Source: Eubacteriales Family XIII. Incertae Sedis bacterium (lineage in GTDB: Bacteria > Bacillota > Clostridia > Peptostreptococcales > Anaerovoracaceae). Taken from it: DNA of 44,878 nucleotides. The stretch lies in assembly GCA_031266025.1 (NCBI GenBank), contig JAISBV010000148.1, positions 1-44,878 of the forward strand. Direction: 5' to 3'. Made by a program: the position numbers and the translations under genes. Positions 17,852 to 26,934 of this stretch are shown here, one piece after another. The notes beneath the pieces were generated by a model. It was not told the DNA's origin, ran no database searches, and saw only the letters and a program-made list of their open reading frames with translations. Position 1 is the stretch's first letter. Each line of letters starts with the position of its first letter.

Positions 17852-20800
17852 TACAGAGGTATTCCTCCAAAGTTCTGTACCGCAGCGCCGCGCCGGCTTT
17901 TTTCAGTCTGATGGCTTCGAGAAAGACCTTTGCCGTGTCCATACAGGTCAGCACGGGCAAGCCGCGTTCTATAGCCTTCCTGCGTATATCGAAGGAGTTG
18001 CTTCCCGGTTTGTTCGCTACCTCCGGTACGTTGATAAGGCCGCATATTTCCTCGCCCGTCTTTTGCATAACTTCGTCAAAGCTTACGGTTTTCGCCTCTA
18101 TTCCGTATTCGTCCATGAACCGGCTCGTTCCTTCCGAAGCGTACAGTTTGAAACCGCAGTCTATGTACTCCTTCAATATCTCTGCGGTTTTCGCGTTTCT
18201 GTCGGGCGCTCTGAGTCCGATATAGAAACCGCCTTCCGTCGGTATCTTCATGCCCGCAGCCAGAAAACCCTTGTACACGGCGCCCGCAAAATCCTCATCG
18301 ACGCCGAGTACCTCGCCCGTCGAACGCATCTCCGGCCCGAGCGCCACGTCGACGTCCGCCAACTTCGCGCCCGAAAATACGGGAACCTTGACGGCGCAGA
18401 GTTTCATCTTGCGGTACAGGCCGACGCCATACTCAGAGTCGCGCAGTTTTTTTCCGAGCATGGCGGCGACGGCAAGCTTCACCATCGGAACGCCCGTGAC
18501 CTTGCTGAGTATGGGTACGGTGCGCGAGGCGCGGGGATTGACCTCTATGACGCAGAGTTTTTCGCCGTCCCAAGCGTACTGCACGTTGATCAGCCCCACT
18601 ATGTTCAGCCTTCGCGTGATCCTTCGCGTGTATTCCACGAGCATATCCGCGACGTCGTTCGGCAGCGTATGCGGCGGATACACGGATATGCTGTCGCCCG
18701 AGTGAACCCCCGTTCTTTCGATGTGCTCCATAAGGCCCGGTATCAGTATATCCTCACCGTCGGCCACAGCGTCCACGTCCGCCTCCCTGCCTTCGATATA
18801 TCTGTCTATAAGCACGGGGTGTTCCGCGGAAAGAGAAACGGCTTCGTCCATGTATTTTATCAGTTCCTCATCGCTGTAGACGACTTGCATGGCGCGGCCG
18901 CCTATAACGTAGGAAGGGCGCACGACGAGAGGATAGCCGAGTTTTTCCACTACCTCGAACGCCTCTTTTTCATCCGTCACGGAGTAGCCGTCCGGCGTGG
19001 GTATACCCATTTCGCCGAGCAGCAGACGCAATTTCTCGCGATCTTCGGCAAGGTCTATGGATTTGAATTGCGTGCCGAGTATAGGTATGCCGCGCTTCGC
19101 CAAATTCTCCGCGACGTTCAGGGACGTCTGGCCTCCAAGCTGAATCACGACGCCGAGCGGATGTTCTTTCTTCACGACGTTCATCACGTCGTCCGTATGC
19201 AGGGCCTCGAAGTACAGCTTGTCGGACGTGTCGAAATCCGTGCTCACGGTTTCGGGGTTATTGTTTATGATGACGGCCTCGTAGCCGAGCTCCTTGATGG
19301 CCCATACGCCCTGAACGCAGCAATAGTCGAATTCTATGCCCTGTCCTATGCGAATAGGGCCCGAGCCCACTACCAATATCTTTTCGCGCTTCGATACGCG
19401 GCTTTCGTCTTCGGCGTCAAAGCATGAATAAAAATACGGTGTTACGGCTTCGAATTCGCCGCCGCAGGTATCGACCATCTTATATACGGGGAATATGTCG
19501 TTATATATGCGTATATCCTGCAATACCTCTCGCGGAACGCCGGACAGCCGCAGTATCTCATCGTCTGTAAAGCCCGTCTGTTCAGCCTCACGCACTGATT
19601 CGACCGTCAATTCTTCGCTTTGAAGCGCTTTTTCAATACGGACGATATTGCCGAGCTTGTTCAGGAACCAAGGATCTATGCGCGTTTGTTCGTACAGTGT
19701 TCCGACGTCCGTTCCTCTGCGCAGCGCCTCCGCTATGGCGAACAGACGTTCGTCGTCACAGGCGTCGATCTTGCGCCGGAGTTCTTCGTCGCCGAGACGG
19801 CTTACGGAGTCGACGCGCAGACCGTCCAACTTGACTTCGAGGGAAGTTATCGCTTTGAGCAGCGCGTCCTCAAATGTGCGCGATATGGCCATGACCTCTC
19901 CCGTCGCCTTCATTTGCGTGCCGAGCTTTCGCGAGGCGGCGCCGAATTTGTCGAAGGGCCATTTCGGGAATTTGACGACGCAGTAGTCGAGCGTAGGTTC
20001 GAAACAGGCGCTTGTCTTTTGCGTCACGTAGTTCTTCAGTTCGTCCAAGCTGTATCCCAATGCGATCTTTGCCGCTATCTTCGCTATCGGATAGCCCGCC
20101 GCCTTGGACGCGAGCGCCGACGAACGGCTCACGCGAGGGTTCACTTCTATGACGACGTATTCGCTGTTTTCGGGATTCAGGGCAAACTGCACGTTGCAGC
20201 CGCCTTCAATTTCGAGACTTCTTATGATCTTGAGCGACGCGTCCCTGAGCATCTGATATTCTTCGTCGCGCAGCGTCTGTATGGGCGCCACGACGATGCT
20301 GTCGCCTGTATGCACGCCCACGGGGTCGAAGTTTTCCATGCCGCAGACTATGATGCAGTTGTCCTTCGCGTCGCGCATCACTTCGTATTCTATTTCTTTC
20401 CAGCCCGCCACGGAGCGTTCGAGCAGTATCTGACCTATGGCGCTGTTTTCCATGCCGCGCCGCGCAAGCAGTGACAGGTCTTCGTCGCAGAAGGCGATGC
20501 CGCCGCCCGTACCGCCGAGCGTGTAAGCGGGTCTTATGATGACGGGATAGCCCACGTCACGGATGAAATCCCTGCACTCGTCCATATTCGTGGCGATCGC
20601 GCTGCGCGGCACCGGTTCGCCTATCGTCAGCATGAGCTCTTTGAACGCCTCGCGATCCTCGGCGCGTTTGATGCTGTTCCTGCCCGCGCCGAGCAGACGC
20701 ACGCCGAGACGCGCGAGCACGCCGCGTTCTTCGAGCGCCATGGAGAGATTCAGTCCCGTCTGTCCCCCGAAGCCCGCCAGTATGCCGTCCGGGCGTTCGC

Positions 20801-21038
20801 GCTCCAATATGGCGGTCATTGCGTCTTCGGTCAGGGGCTCCATGTACACCTTGTCCGCTATGCCCGGATCCGTCATGATGGTGGCGGGGTTGCTGTTCAC
20901 GAGGATGGTTTCTATGCCTTCTTCCCGTATAGCTTTGCACGCCTGTGTGCCCGCGTAGTCGAATTCTGCGGCCTGACCTATTATGATAGGGCCCGAACCT
21001 ATGATAAGCAGCTTTTTCAGCGCGTTGTTTTTCGCCAT
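17844..21038 (-). CDS. carB: Carbamoyl-phosphate synthase large subunit
   Basis: 1064 aa, duplicated ATP-grasp halves, GSGPIIIGQAAEFDYAGTQA and GSGPIRIGQGIEFDYC. Confidence 0.97.
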   Translation of the reverse strand: MAKNNALKKLLIIGSGPIIIGQAAEFDYAGTQACKAIREEGIETILVNSNPATIMTDPGIADKVYMEPLTEDAMTAILERERPDGILAGFGGQTGLNLSMALEERGVLARLGVRLLGAGRNSIKRAEDREAFKELMLTIGEPVPRSAIATNMDECRDFIRDVGYPVIIRPAYTLGGTGGGIAFCDEDLSLLARRGMENSAIGQILLERSVAGWKEIEYEVMRDAKDNCIIVCGMENFDPVGVHTGDSIVVAPIQTLRDEEYQMLRDASLKIIRSLEIEGGCNVQFALNPENSEYVVIEVNPRVSRSSALASKAAGYPIAKIAAKIALGYSLDELKNYVTQKTSACFEPTLDYCVVKFPKWPFDKFGAASRKLGTQMKATGEVMAISRTFEDALLKAITSLEVKLDGLRVDSVSRLGDEELRRKIDACDDERLFAIAEALRRGTDVGTLYEQTRIDPWFLNKLGNIVRIEKALQSEELTVESVREAEQTGFTDDEILRLSGVPREVLQDIRIYNDIFPVYKMVDTCGGEFEAVTPYFYSCFDAEDESRVSKREKILVVGSGPIRIGQGIEFDYCCVQGVWAIKELGYEAVIINNNPETVSTDFDTSDKLYFEALHTDDVMNVVKKEHPLGVVIQLGGQTSLNVAENLAKRGIPILGTQFKSIDLAEDREKLRLLLGEMGIPTPDGYSVTDEKEAFEVVEKLGYPLVVRPSYVIGGRAMQVVYSDEELIKYMDEAVSLSAEHPVLIDRYIEGREADVDAVADGEDILIPGLMEHIERTGVHSGDSISVYPPHTLPNDVADMLVEYTRRITRRLNIVGLINVQYAWDGEKLCVIEVNPRASRTVPILSKVTGVPMVKLAVAAMLGKKLRDSEYGVGLYRKMKLCAVKVPVFSGAKLADVDVALGPEMRSTGEVLGVDEDFAGAVYKGFLAAGMKIPTEGGFYIGLRAPDRNAKTAEILKEYIDCGFKLYASEGTSRFMDEYGIEAKTVSFDEVMQKTGEEICGLINVPEVANKPGSNSFDIRRKAIERGLPVLTCMDTAKVFLEAIRLKKAGAALRYRTLEEYLCNA

Positions 21039-22129
21039 CAGTCTCTACCGCCTTCCATCATGGACAGGAAGCGATCAAACAGATACGAGGAATCGTTTGG
21101 GCCGGGCGAGGCTTCGGGATGGTATTGCACGGAGAAAACGGGAAGACTCCCGTGGCGCATACCTTCCACCGTGCCGTCGTTCAGATTCTTGTGCGTGATG
21201 ATCATGCCGCAGTCCGTAACGCTGCGTTCGTCCACCGCGAAACCGTGGTTCTGCGACGTGATGACGGAGCGTCCCTTCGCGTCGTCGCGAACGCCGTGAT
21301 TGCCGCCCCTGTGGCCGTATTTCATCTTGTATGTGCGCCCGCCGACGGCGAGGGCCAGTATCTGATGACCCATACATATGCCGAACAACGGCGCCTTTCC
21401 GAGCAGCGCGCGCGTCGTTTCCACACCCTCCGCAGCTGCCGCCGGGTCTCCGGGGCCGTTCGACAGGAATATCCCGTCGGGTTTGACCGAGAGTATTTCA
21501 TCCGCCGCGCTGCCGTAAGGGAATACGTGCAGATCGAGGCCCAAGGCCGAAAGGCCGCGCAGTATGGACGTCTTTATGCCAAAATCCAAGACGGCCACCC
21601 TGTATCCCGCGCCTTCTATGCGAAAGCGCTCCTTCGTTCCGGCTTCCTTCATCCAGTCCTGCCTGAGCTCGGTTTCGTCACAGAGTTTTTTTGCCTCGGC
21701 AAAGCTTAGACCTTCCGTACTGATTACGCTCTTTACCGTGCCTTCATCGCGAATCTTCTTCGTTATCATGCGCGTGTCAACGTTCCATATGCCGGGGATT
21801 CCCTGACCGGACAACCATTCGTCTATGTTCATGACGGAGCGGTTGTTCGAGGGTTTGAACGCTATATCCTTCGCCACGAGACCGAAGGCGTGTATGCGTT
21901 CCGACTCGTAGTCCGTTTCGTTGACGCCGTAGTTGCCTATAAGCGGATAGGTCATGTTGATGATCTGACCTTTGTAGGATGGATCCGTCAATATTTTCTG
22001 ATAGCCCGTCATGGATGTGTTGAACACGAGCTCGCCGACCCGCGTCGCGCGCTCCCCAAAGCTTTTGCCCGTGAACGCGGTTCCGTCGGCAAGATACAGT
22101 ATTCCTTTATTGTTCATCGTCGTCGACAT
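21038..22129 (-). CDS. carA: Carbamoyl-phosphate synthase small (glutaminase) subunit
   Basis: LADGTAFTGKSFG, LSNGPGDP, FGICMGHQILALA, FSVQYHPEASPGP. Confidence 0.97.
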   Translation of the reverse strand: MSTTMNNKGILYLADGTAFTGKSFGERATRVGELVFNTSMTGYQKILTDPSYKGQIINMTYPLIGNYGVNETDYESERIHAFGLVAKDIAFKPSNNRSVMNIDEWLSGQGIPGIWNVDTRMITKKIRDEGTVKSVISTEGLSFAEAKKLCDETELRQDWMKEAGTKERFRIEGAGYRVAVLDFGIKTSILRGLSALGLDLHVFPYGSAADEILSVKPDGIFLSNGPGDPAAAAEGVETTRALLGKAPLFGICMGHQILALAVGGRTYKMKYGHRGGNHGVRDDAKGRSVITSQNHGFAVDERSVTDCGMIITHKNLNDGTVEGMRHGSLPVFSVQYHPEASPGPNDSSYLFDRFLSMMEGGRD

Positions 22130-22802
22130 TCTTACCGCCTGTTTTCTGTTTTGCCCGCGCCTTGTGAGACGACTGCGGTTTGCCGTGCTTGTTCCGCGTT
22201 CCTTCCGGTCTTGTGAAGTATTCGCTCAAAATCCTCTGCACCGCGTATTTTGCGGCGTCCGCGCGCGCGGCAAGACTTAAAAGAAGCAGCAAGAGCTCGG
22301 TATTGTCGTCGTCTTCGAGTCCTTCGCCTCTTATGGCTGCTTTTACGTCCGTTACGCTGCCCTGTATTTCGCGCGACAACAGGGTTCGCTCTCTTTCGAG
22401 CACGGGCGCTATAGCCGCGTAGAGCCTGTAGAAGTCTATCTTGTCGTCAAACGTCGAGTCGTAATTGTCTATAAAAGGCCGCATAACGCTCTCTATTTCG
22501 TCCGTTCTGAGGACGCTCGTCATATAGAACAGCATGGTCATTATGATCACATGATCCCGCGCGTATTTCTTTTTTATGGGTTTTGGCAGTACGCCGCGTT
22601 TTACGCTGCTTGCAATGCCCGTCTCCGTAAGTACGGAATCGGATTTTTCGCGCGCGGCGCCCGCGTATATCTTCAGTTGCTCGTCAAAAAATCCCGCCAC
22701 TTGGTCGGCATAGAGCTCCATAGTCGGGAACGCGTCGGGTTTTATTATGCTCTCGGATGTGAAATCATCCATGACGTGCTTTATATATTCTTCATAGCGC
22801 AT
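22107..22802 (-). CDS. DUF1836-like protein
   Basis: ADQVAGFFDEQLKIY, TETGIASSVKRGVLPKPIKKKYARDHVIIMTMLFYMTSVLRTDEIESVM; start reassigned to MRYEEY with GGAGG upstream; overlaps carA start. Confidence 0.75.
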   Translation of the reverse strand: MRYEEYIKHVMDDFTSESIIKPDAFPTMELYADQVAGFFDEQLKIYAGAAREKSDSVLTETGIASSVKRGVLPKPIKKKYARDHVIIMTMLFYMTSVLRTDEIESVMRPFIDNYDSTFDDKIDFYRLYAAIAPVLERERTLLSREIQGSVTDVKAAIRGEGLEDDDNTELLLLLLSLAARADAAKYAVQRILSEYFTRPEGTRNKHGKPQSSHKARAKQKTGGKNVDDDEQ

Positions 22803-22852
22803 ACATGCCTCCATCGAAAAAGCAGGCGGCGCCTGCCGGATACGGGCGCGTC

Positions 22853-23875
22853 TCAAATATAGGGTCTGCGCCTGTTTACATGCCGCGACTCCATCGCGGG
22901 AAGTGAGTTTAACGCCTTGCCCGTGCCTACCGCCACGCAGGACTTGGGGTCGTCGGCTATGATTACGTGTATGCCCGTACGCTTGTTGATTCTCTTGTCT
23001 ATACCGTTGAGCAGCGCGCCTCCGCCCGTGATCACGATACCGCTGTTGCTGATATCCGCAGCCAACTCGGGCGGCGTTTTTTCCAAAACGGAGTGCACGG
23101 CCTCGCAAATTACCTGCAAGGGTTCGTCCAAGGCTTCAAGCATTTCGGCGGAGCTGACGTCTACGGATTTCGGCAGACCCGTCACGAGGTCGCGCCCCCT
23201 GCATTCCATGGCGAGGGGTTCTTCTATCGCGAAAGCCGTGCCTATCTTTATTTTCATTTCTTCCGCCGTGCGTTCGCCTATGAACAGCTTGTGCTCCTTG
23301 CGCATATATTTGATAATGGATTCGTCGAAACGGTCGCCCGCCACCTTGACCGACATGCTCGCGACTATGCCTCCGAGCGATATAACGGCTATGTCCGTCG
23401 TGCCGCCGCCTATGTCTATGACCATGATGCCATCGGGCTTTGTGATGTCGAGACCGGCGCCGATGGCGGCCGCTACGGGCTCCTCCATCAGGTATACGGA
23501 TTTGCCGCCCGCTTGCGTCGCGGCTTCGCTGACCGCGCGCTTTTCGACTTCCGTGACGCCGCTCGGCACGCAGACCATGATCTTGGGCTTGAACAGCTTG
23601 CTCGCGCCGCAGGTCTTGCGGATAAAATACTTCAGCATGCGTTCGGTGATGTCATAGTCTGAAATCACGCCGTCCTTCAGCGGACGCACCGCCACGATGT
23701 TGGCCGGCGTGCGCCCGAGCATCTGCCGCGCCTCCTCGCCTACGGCGACGATCTCATTGGTGTCCCTGTTGATCGCCACAACGGACGGCTCGTTCAATAC
23801 GACGCCTTTGCCTTTTATATAAACCAGCACGTTCGCAGTGCCGAGGTCTATCCCGACCTCTCCGGAAAACGCCAA
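22853..23875 (-). CDS. MreB/Mbl-family actin-like protein (second paralog)
   Basis: GIDLGTANVLVYIKGKGVVLNEPSVVAI, IDIGGGTTDIAVISLGGIV, ITGGGALLNGID; TTG start 23875 spaced from AAAGGAG. Confidence 0.95.
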   Translation of the reverse strand: MAFSGEVGIDLGTANVLVYIKGKGVVLNEPSVVAINRDTNEIVAVGEEARQMLGRTPANIVAVRPLKDGVISDYDITERMLKYFIRKTCGASKLFKPKIMVCVPSGVTEVEKRAVSEAATQAGGKSVYLMEEPVAAAIGAGLDITKPDGIMVIDIGGGTTDIAVISLGGIVASMSVKVAGDRFDESIIKYMRKEHKLFIGERTAEEMKIKIGTAFAIEEPLAMECRGRDLVTGLPKSVDVSSAEMLEALDEPLQVICEAVHSVLEKTPPELAADISNSGIVITGGGALLNGIDKRINKRTGIHVIIADDPKSCVAVGTGKALNSLPAMESRHVNRRRPYI

Positions 23876-23947
23876 TAGAATCAACTCCTTTCGCCGGAAC
23901 AGGCGTGCGCCGCCCGAATCCGGCGCGCCCCGTCAACCTACCCAAAT

Positions 23948-23976
23948 ATTATACACGCTCTTGGGATGTATTACAA
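23948..23976 (-). promoter_or_regulatory. Putative sigma-A promoter for the mreB-paralog/carAB operon (TTGTAA-17-TATAAT on minus strand)
   Basis: Reverse complement reads TTGTAATACATCCCAAGAGCGTGTATAAT. Confidence 0.6.
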
Positions 23977-24067
23977 ATTATTTTTGGAAGCTTGGCAGGG
24001 GGATTGTAACCTGTTCGCAGCCGGCGCCGAAAGTGCAATTGTAATCAACATGTAATATGGCGGCGGT

Positions 24068-24095
24068 TTTACAAAACAGTTGTTTTTGATATAAT
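24068..24095 (+). promoter_or_regulatory. Putative sigma-A promoter TTTACA-16-TATAAT only 6 nt before the ftsE ATG
   Basis: Hexamers read directly; ATG at 24102. Confidence 0.65.
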
Positions 24096-24101
24096 CTCCT
24101 T

Positions 24102-24836
24102 ATGATCGAATATAAAAATGTAACCAAAACATATGGCTCCAACATCGGCTTGGACGACGTCAGCGTCAGTATAGACAAGGGAGACTTCGTGTTCCTTGTG
24201 GGCCCGTCCGGCGCCGGCAAATCCACGTTTATAAAACTGCTGCTCAAGGAGATCAAACCTGATTCGGGAAGTATAACGTTCAACGGTCTCGACATCACGA
24301 AGATGTCGAACCGCAGCGTGCCCAAGCTCCGCAGGAGCATAGGCATAGTGTTTCAGGATTTCAGGCTCCTTCCGAAAAAGACCGTGTACGAGAACGTGGC
24401 CTTCGCGATGGAGATCATACATATGGGGCCGCGCGTGATCAGGCGGCAGACGCCGCAGGCTCTCAGTCTCGTCGGTATAAGCTCCGAAGCCGCGAAATAT
24501 CCGGATGAGCTCTCTGCCGGAGAACAGCAGCGGGTCGCGATAGCGAGGGCCATAGTCAACAATCCCACTATACTCATAGCCGACGAACCCACGGGCAATC
24601 TCGATCCCGACACGGCCTGGGAGATCATGCATCTCCTTGAACAGATCAATATGCGCGGCACTACGATAGTCATGGTCACGCACGCGAAAGATATCGTGAA
24701 CAAGATGAACCGCCGCGTTATTTCCATAAAGTCAGGCCGTATCACGAGGGATGAGAAGAGGGGCGGATACGGCGAAACCGAAGACGATTTCGGCAGATCG
24801 GAGCTTCTTCTGCGAGGAGGGCCTTTCAGCCTATGA
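24102..24836 (+). CDS. ftsE: Cell division ATP-binding protein FtsE
   Basis: ABC ATPase: GPSGAGKSTF, LSAGEQQRVAIARAIVNNP, ILIADEPTGNLD; followed by ftsX. Confidence 0.95.
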   Translation: MIEYKNVTKTYGSNIGLDDVSVSIDKGDFVFLVGPSGAGKSTFIKLLLKEIKPDSGSITFNGLDITKMSNRSVPKLRRSIGIVFQDFRLLPKKTVYENVAFAMEIIHMGPRVIRRQTPQALSLVGISSEAAKYPDELSAGEQQRVAIARAIVNNPTILIADEPTGNLDPDTAWEIMHLLEQINMRGTTIVMVTHAKDIVNKMNRRVISIKSGRITRDEKRGGYGETEDDFGRSELLLRGGPFSL

Positions 24837-25714
24837 GCTATTCGATAAAGCAGGCTGTTAAGCAGTTTTTTCGAAACGGCGCCATGTCAACGGCTTCGGT
24901 ATTTTCCATTTCCGCGATATTGCTCATACTCGGTTTCTTCTTTCTTTTGGTCGTCAATGTGACGAATATAGCGGAAAGCGTGAAAAAAGATTTCGACACT
25001 ATACAGATATATCTGCTCGATTCCACAGAATACGCGCTGTCCGACAGCATGATGAAGAAGCTCAACCTCATGCCCGAGGTGCTTGATGTTAATTATCTGA
25101 CAAAAGAACAGGCCATGGAGGACTTTAAGAAATTGTTCGGCGACAAGGCGTATCTGCTTGAGATGCGGCAGGAAAACCCGCTGCCGAATTCTATAGTGGT
25201 AAGGGTGACTAATATAGAAGGCGTCGACGCCGTCGTCGCGCGCGCAAGGAGCTTTGACGGCGTAGAGGGTATAAAATATTACAAAGAGGCCGTAAACCGC
25301 CTGATACGTTTCACGAACTTCATACAAGTCGGCGCATTGGCGCTTATCCTGTTTCTTGTCGTGATCTCGGTGGTCGTCGTCTCAAACACGATCAAGCTCA
25401 CCGTGGTGGCCCGCGACCGCGAAATCGGCATCATGAAATACATAGGCGCGACGAATTGGTTTATCAGAGGGCCTTTTTTAGTCGAGGGCATACTGATAGG
25501 GTTGGTTTCGGCGGTTGTTTCGGCGTTTGTCGTGGGTTTTGTATACGCGAAGATCATTGAGCTTTTCGGAACCGATTTGATCGTTATGCTGTCTACGGGC
25601 TTCGTTCCGCTGCGCTTTATGGTAGGAAATCTCGCCGTTATCTTCACGGCGCTCGGCGTGAGTATAGGCGCGTGCGGCAGTATTATATCCATGAGGAGAT
25701 TTTTGGATACATAA
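24833..25714 (+). CDS. ftsX: Cell division permease-like protein FtsX
   Basis: Four predicted TMs with extracellular loop, REIGIMKYIGATNWFIRGPFLVEG. Confidence 0.94.
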   Translation: MSYSIKQAVKQFFRNGAMSTASVFSISAILLILGFFFLLVVNVTNIAESVKKDFDTIQIYLLDSTEYALSDSMMKKLNLMPEVLDVNYLTKEQAMEDFKKLFGDKAYLLEMRQENPLPNSIVVRVTNIEGVDAVVARARSFDGVEGIKYYKEAVNRLIRFTNFIQVGALALILFLVVISVVVVSNTIKLTVVARDREIGIMKYIGATNWFIRGPFLVEGILIGLVSAVVSAFVVGFVYAKIIELFGTDLIVMLSTGFVPLRFMVGNLAVIFTALGVSIGACGSIISMRRFLDT

Positions 25715-25743
25715 TGCGAACGGGTGAAACCGGCGCGGCGTTC

Positions 25744-25775
25744 GGGTAGTCTTGATTGGCCTTTTAAGCAGTAAC
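25744..25775 (+). repeat. Short interspersed repeat copy C (GGGTAGTCTTGATTGGCCTTTTAAGCAGTAAC)
   Basis: Similar to 5296-5331 and the reverse complement of 36085-36120. Confidence 0.5.
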
Positions 25776-25803
25776 CGTACATAGATTTGGGAGGCGCTGT
25801 ATT

Positions 25804-26934
25804 ATGAATTATCGCGGCAAACGCAGCATTATTTACTTTTTGACGGTATGTTTGTTTCTTTTCGTTCTGACGCTCTCGCCCGGTTTTGCGGACGAAAAGG
25901 AAGATCTGGAGCAGGTGAGAAGGGAAATAAGCGAAACGCAGGCAAAGTACAACGACGGCAAAAAGAGGGAAAGCGCGTTGAATTCGCAGATCAAGGAATT
26001 GGACGCGAAGATAAAGGCGACGGAGACGGAAATCGCCGGCATACAGGGCGATATCAACGAAACGCAGAAAGCCATAAATACAGTGGAGCAGAATCTTGCC
26101 GAGGCCGAAGCGGAGATAAGCGTGCAGAACGGCGACATCAACAACAGGCTCAGAGCCATGTACATGAACGGCGAGACCGGTATGCTCGATATCATTTTGA
26201 GTTCCGCGAACATCTCGGAATTCATGTCCGCCGCGGATATGGTGCAAAAGATATATGAGAGCGACGTACAGCTTTTGGAAAGCATGGAGAGCCGATACGC
26301 GGAGATAGACGCGCAAAAGAAAGAGCTCGAAGCGCTGCGGCAGCAGCTTGTGTCCAAGCAGACGGCCCGCGTCAACAAACAGAATGAAATAGAGGCCGAT
26401 AAAAACACGGTCGCGTTGGCGCGCATAGAAGTCTCCGAGGAAAACAAAAAACTTTCTCAAATGCTTGACGATCTGAACGAGGAAGCGAACAGGCTCACGG
26501 CCGAGATTCTGAGGAAGATGAGTTCGCAGGAATTCATAGGCGGCGCGCTGCTGTGGCCTGTGCCGGGTCATTACAATATCACCTCGCATTTCGGCAACCG
26601 CGTACATCCCATACTGCGCGTTCCGAAGATGCACACAGGCATGGATATATCCTGTCCCAAAAATACGCCCATCGTGGCGGCCAACGGCGGCACGGTCATT
26701 ATGGCGGCTTGGAACAACAGTTACGGCAATGTGGTCATAATAGACCACGGCGGCAAGATCGTAACGCTTTACGCACATAACACGAGCCTTGCCGTGGCGG
26801 AAGGCGATATCGTCAGCCAGGGCCAAACGATAGCGTATGCCGGCATGACCGGCAGCGCGACGGGAAATCACTGCCACTTCGAGGTGCGCGTGAACGGCGA
26901 ATATCTGGATCCCGAGCTGTGGGTGAGCCCGTGA
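25804..26934 (+). CDS. EnvC/PcsB-like M23 murein hydrolase with coiled coil
   Basis: Signal peptide, long coiled coil, LytM/M23 motifs HPILRVPKMHTGMDI and GNHCHFEVRVNG; adjacent to ftsEX. Confidence 0.92.
   Translation: MNYRGKRSIIYFLTVCLFLFVLTLSPGFADEKEDLEQVRREISETQAKYNDGKKRESALNSQIKELDAKIKATETEIAGIQGDINETQKAINTVEQNLAEAEAEISVQNGDINNRLRAMYMNGETGMLDIILSSANISEFMSAADMVQKIYESDVQLLESMESRYAEIDAQKKELEALRQQLVSKQTARVNKQNEIEADKNTVALARIEVSEENKKLSQMLDDLNEEANRLTAEILRKMSSQEFIGGALLWPVPGHYNITSHFGNRVHPILRVPKMHTGMDISCPKNTPIVAANGGTVIMAAWNNSYGNVVIIDHGGKIVTLYAHNTSLAVAEGDIVSQGQTIAYAGMTGSATGNHCHFEVRVNGEYLDPELWVSP

Noticed and set aside
18063-20474. Plus-strand ORFs (454 aa and 284 aa) opposite carB
   Set aside because: Antisense shadow of carB; biased composition with no family features
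22803-23108. N-terminal extension of the DUF1836 ORF
   Set aside because: Arg/Gln-rich translation of the mreB-paralog 3' end in another frame; a good start with GGAGG exists at 22802
25279-26877. Long minus-strand ORF (532 aa) opposite ftsX/M23 peptidase
   Set aside because: Shadow ORF: His/Arg/Tyr-rich, no recognisable motif, opposite well-supported genes
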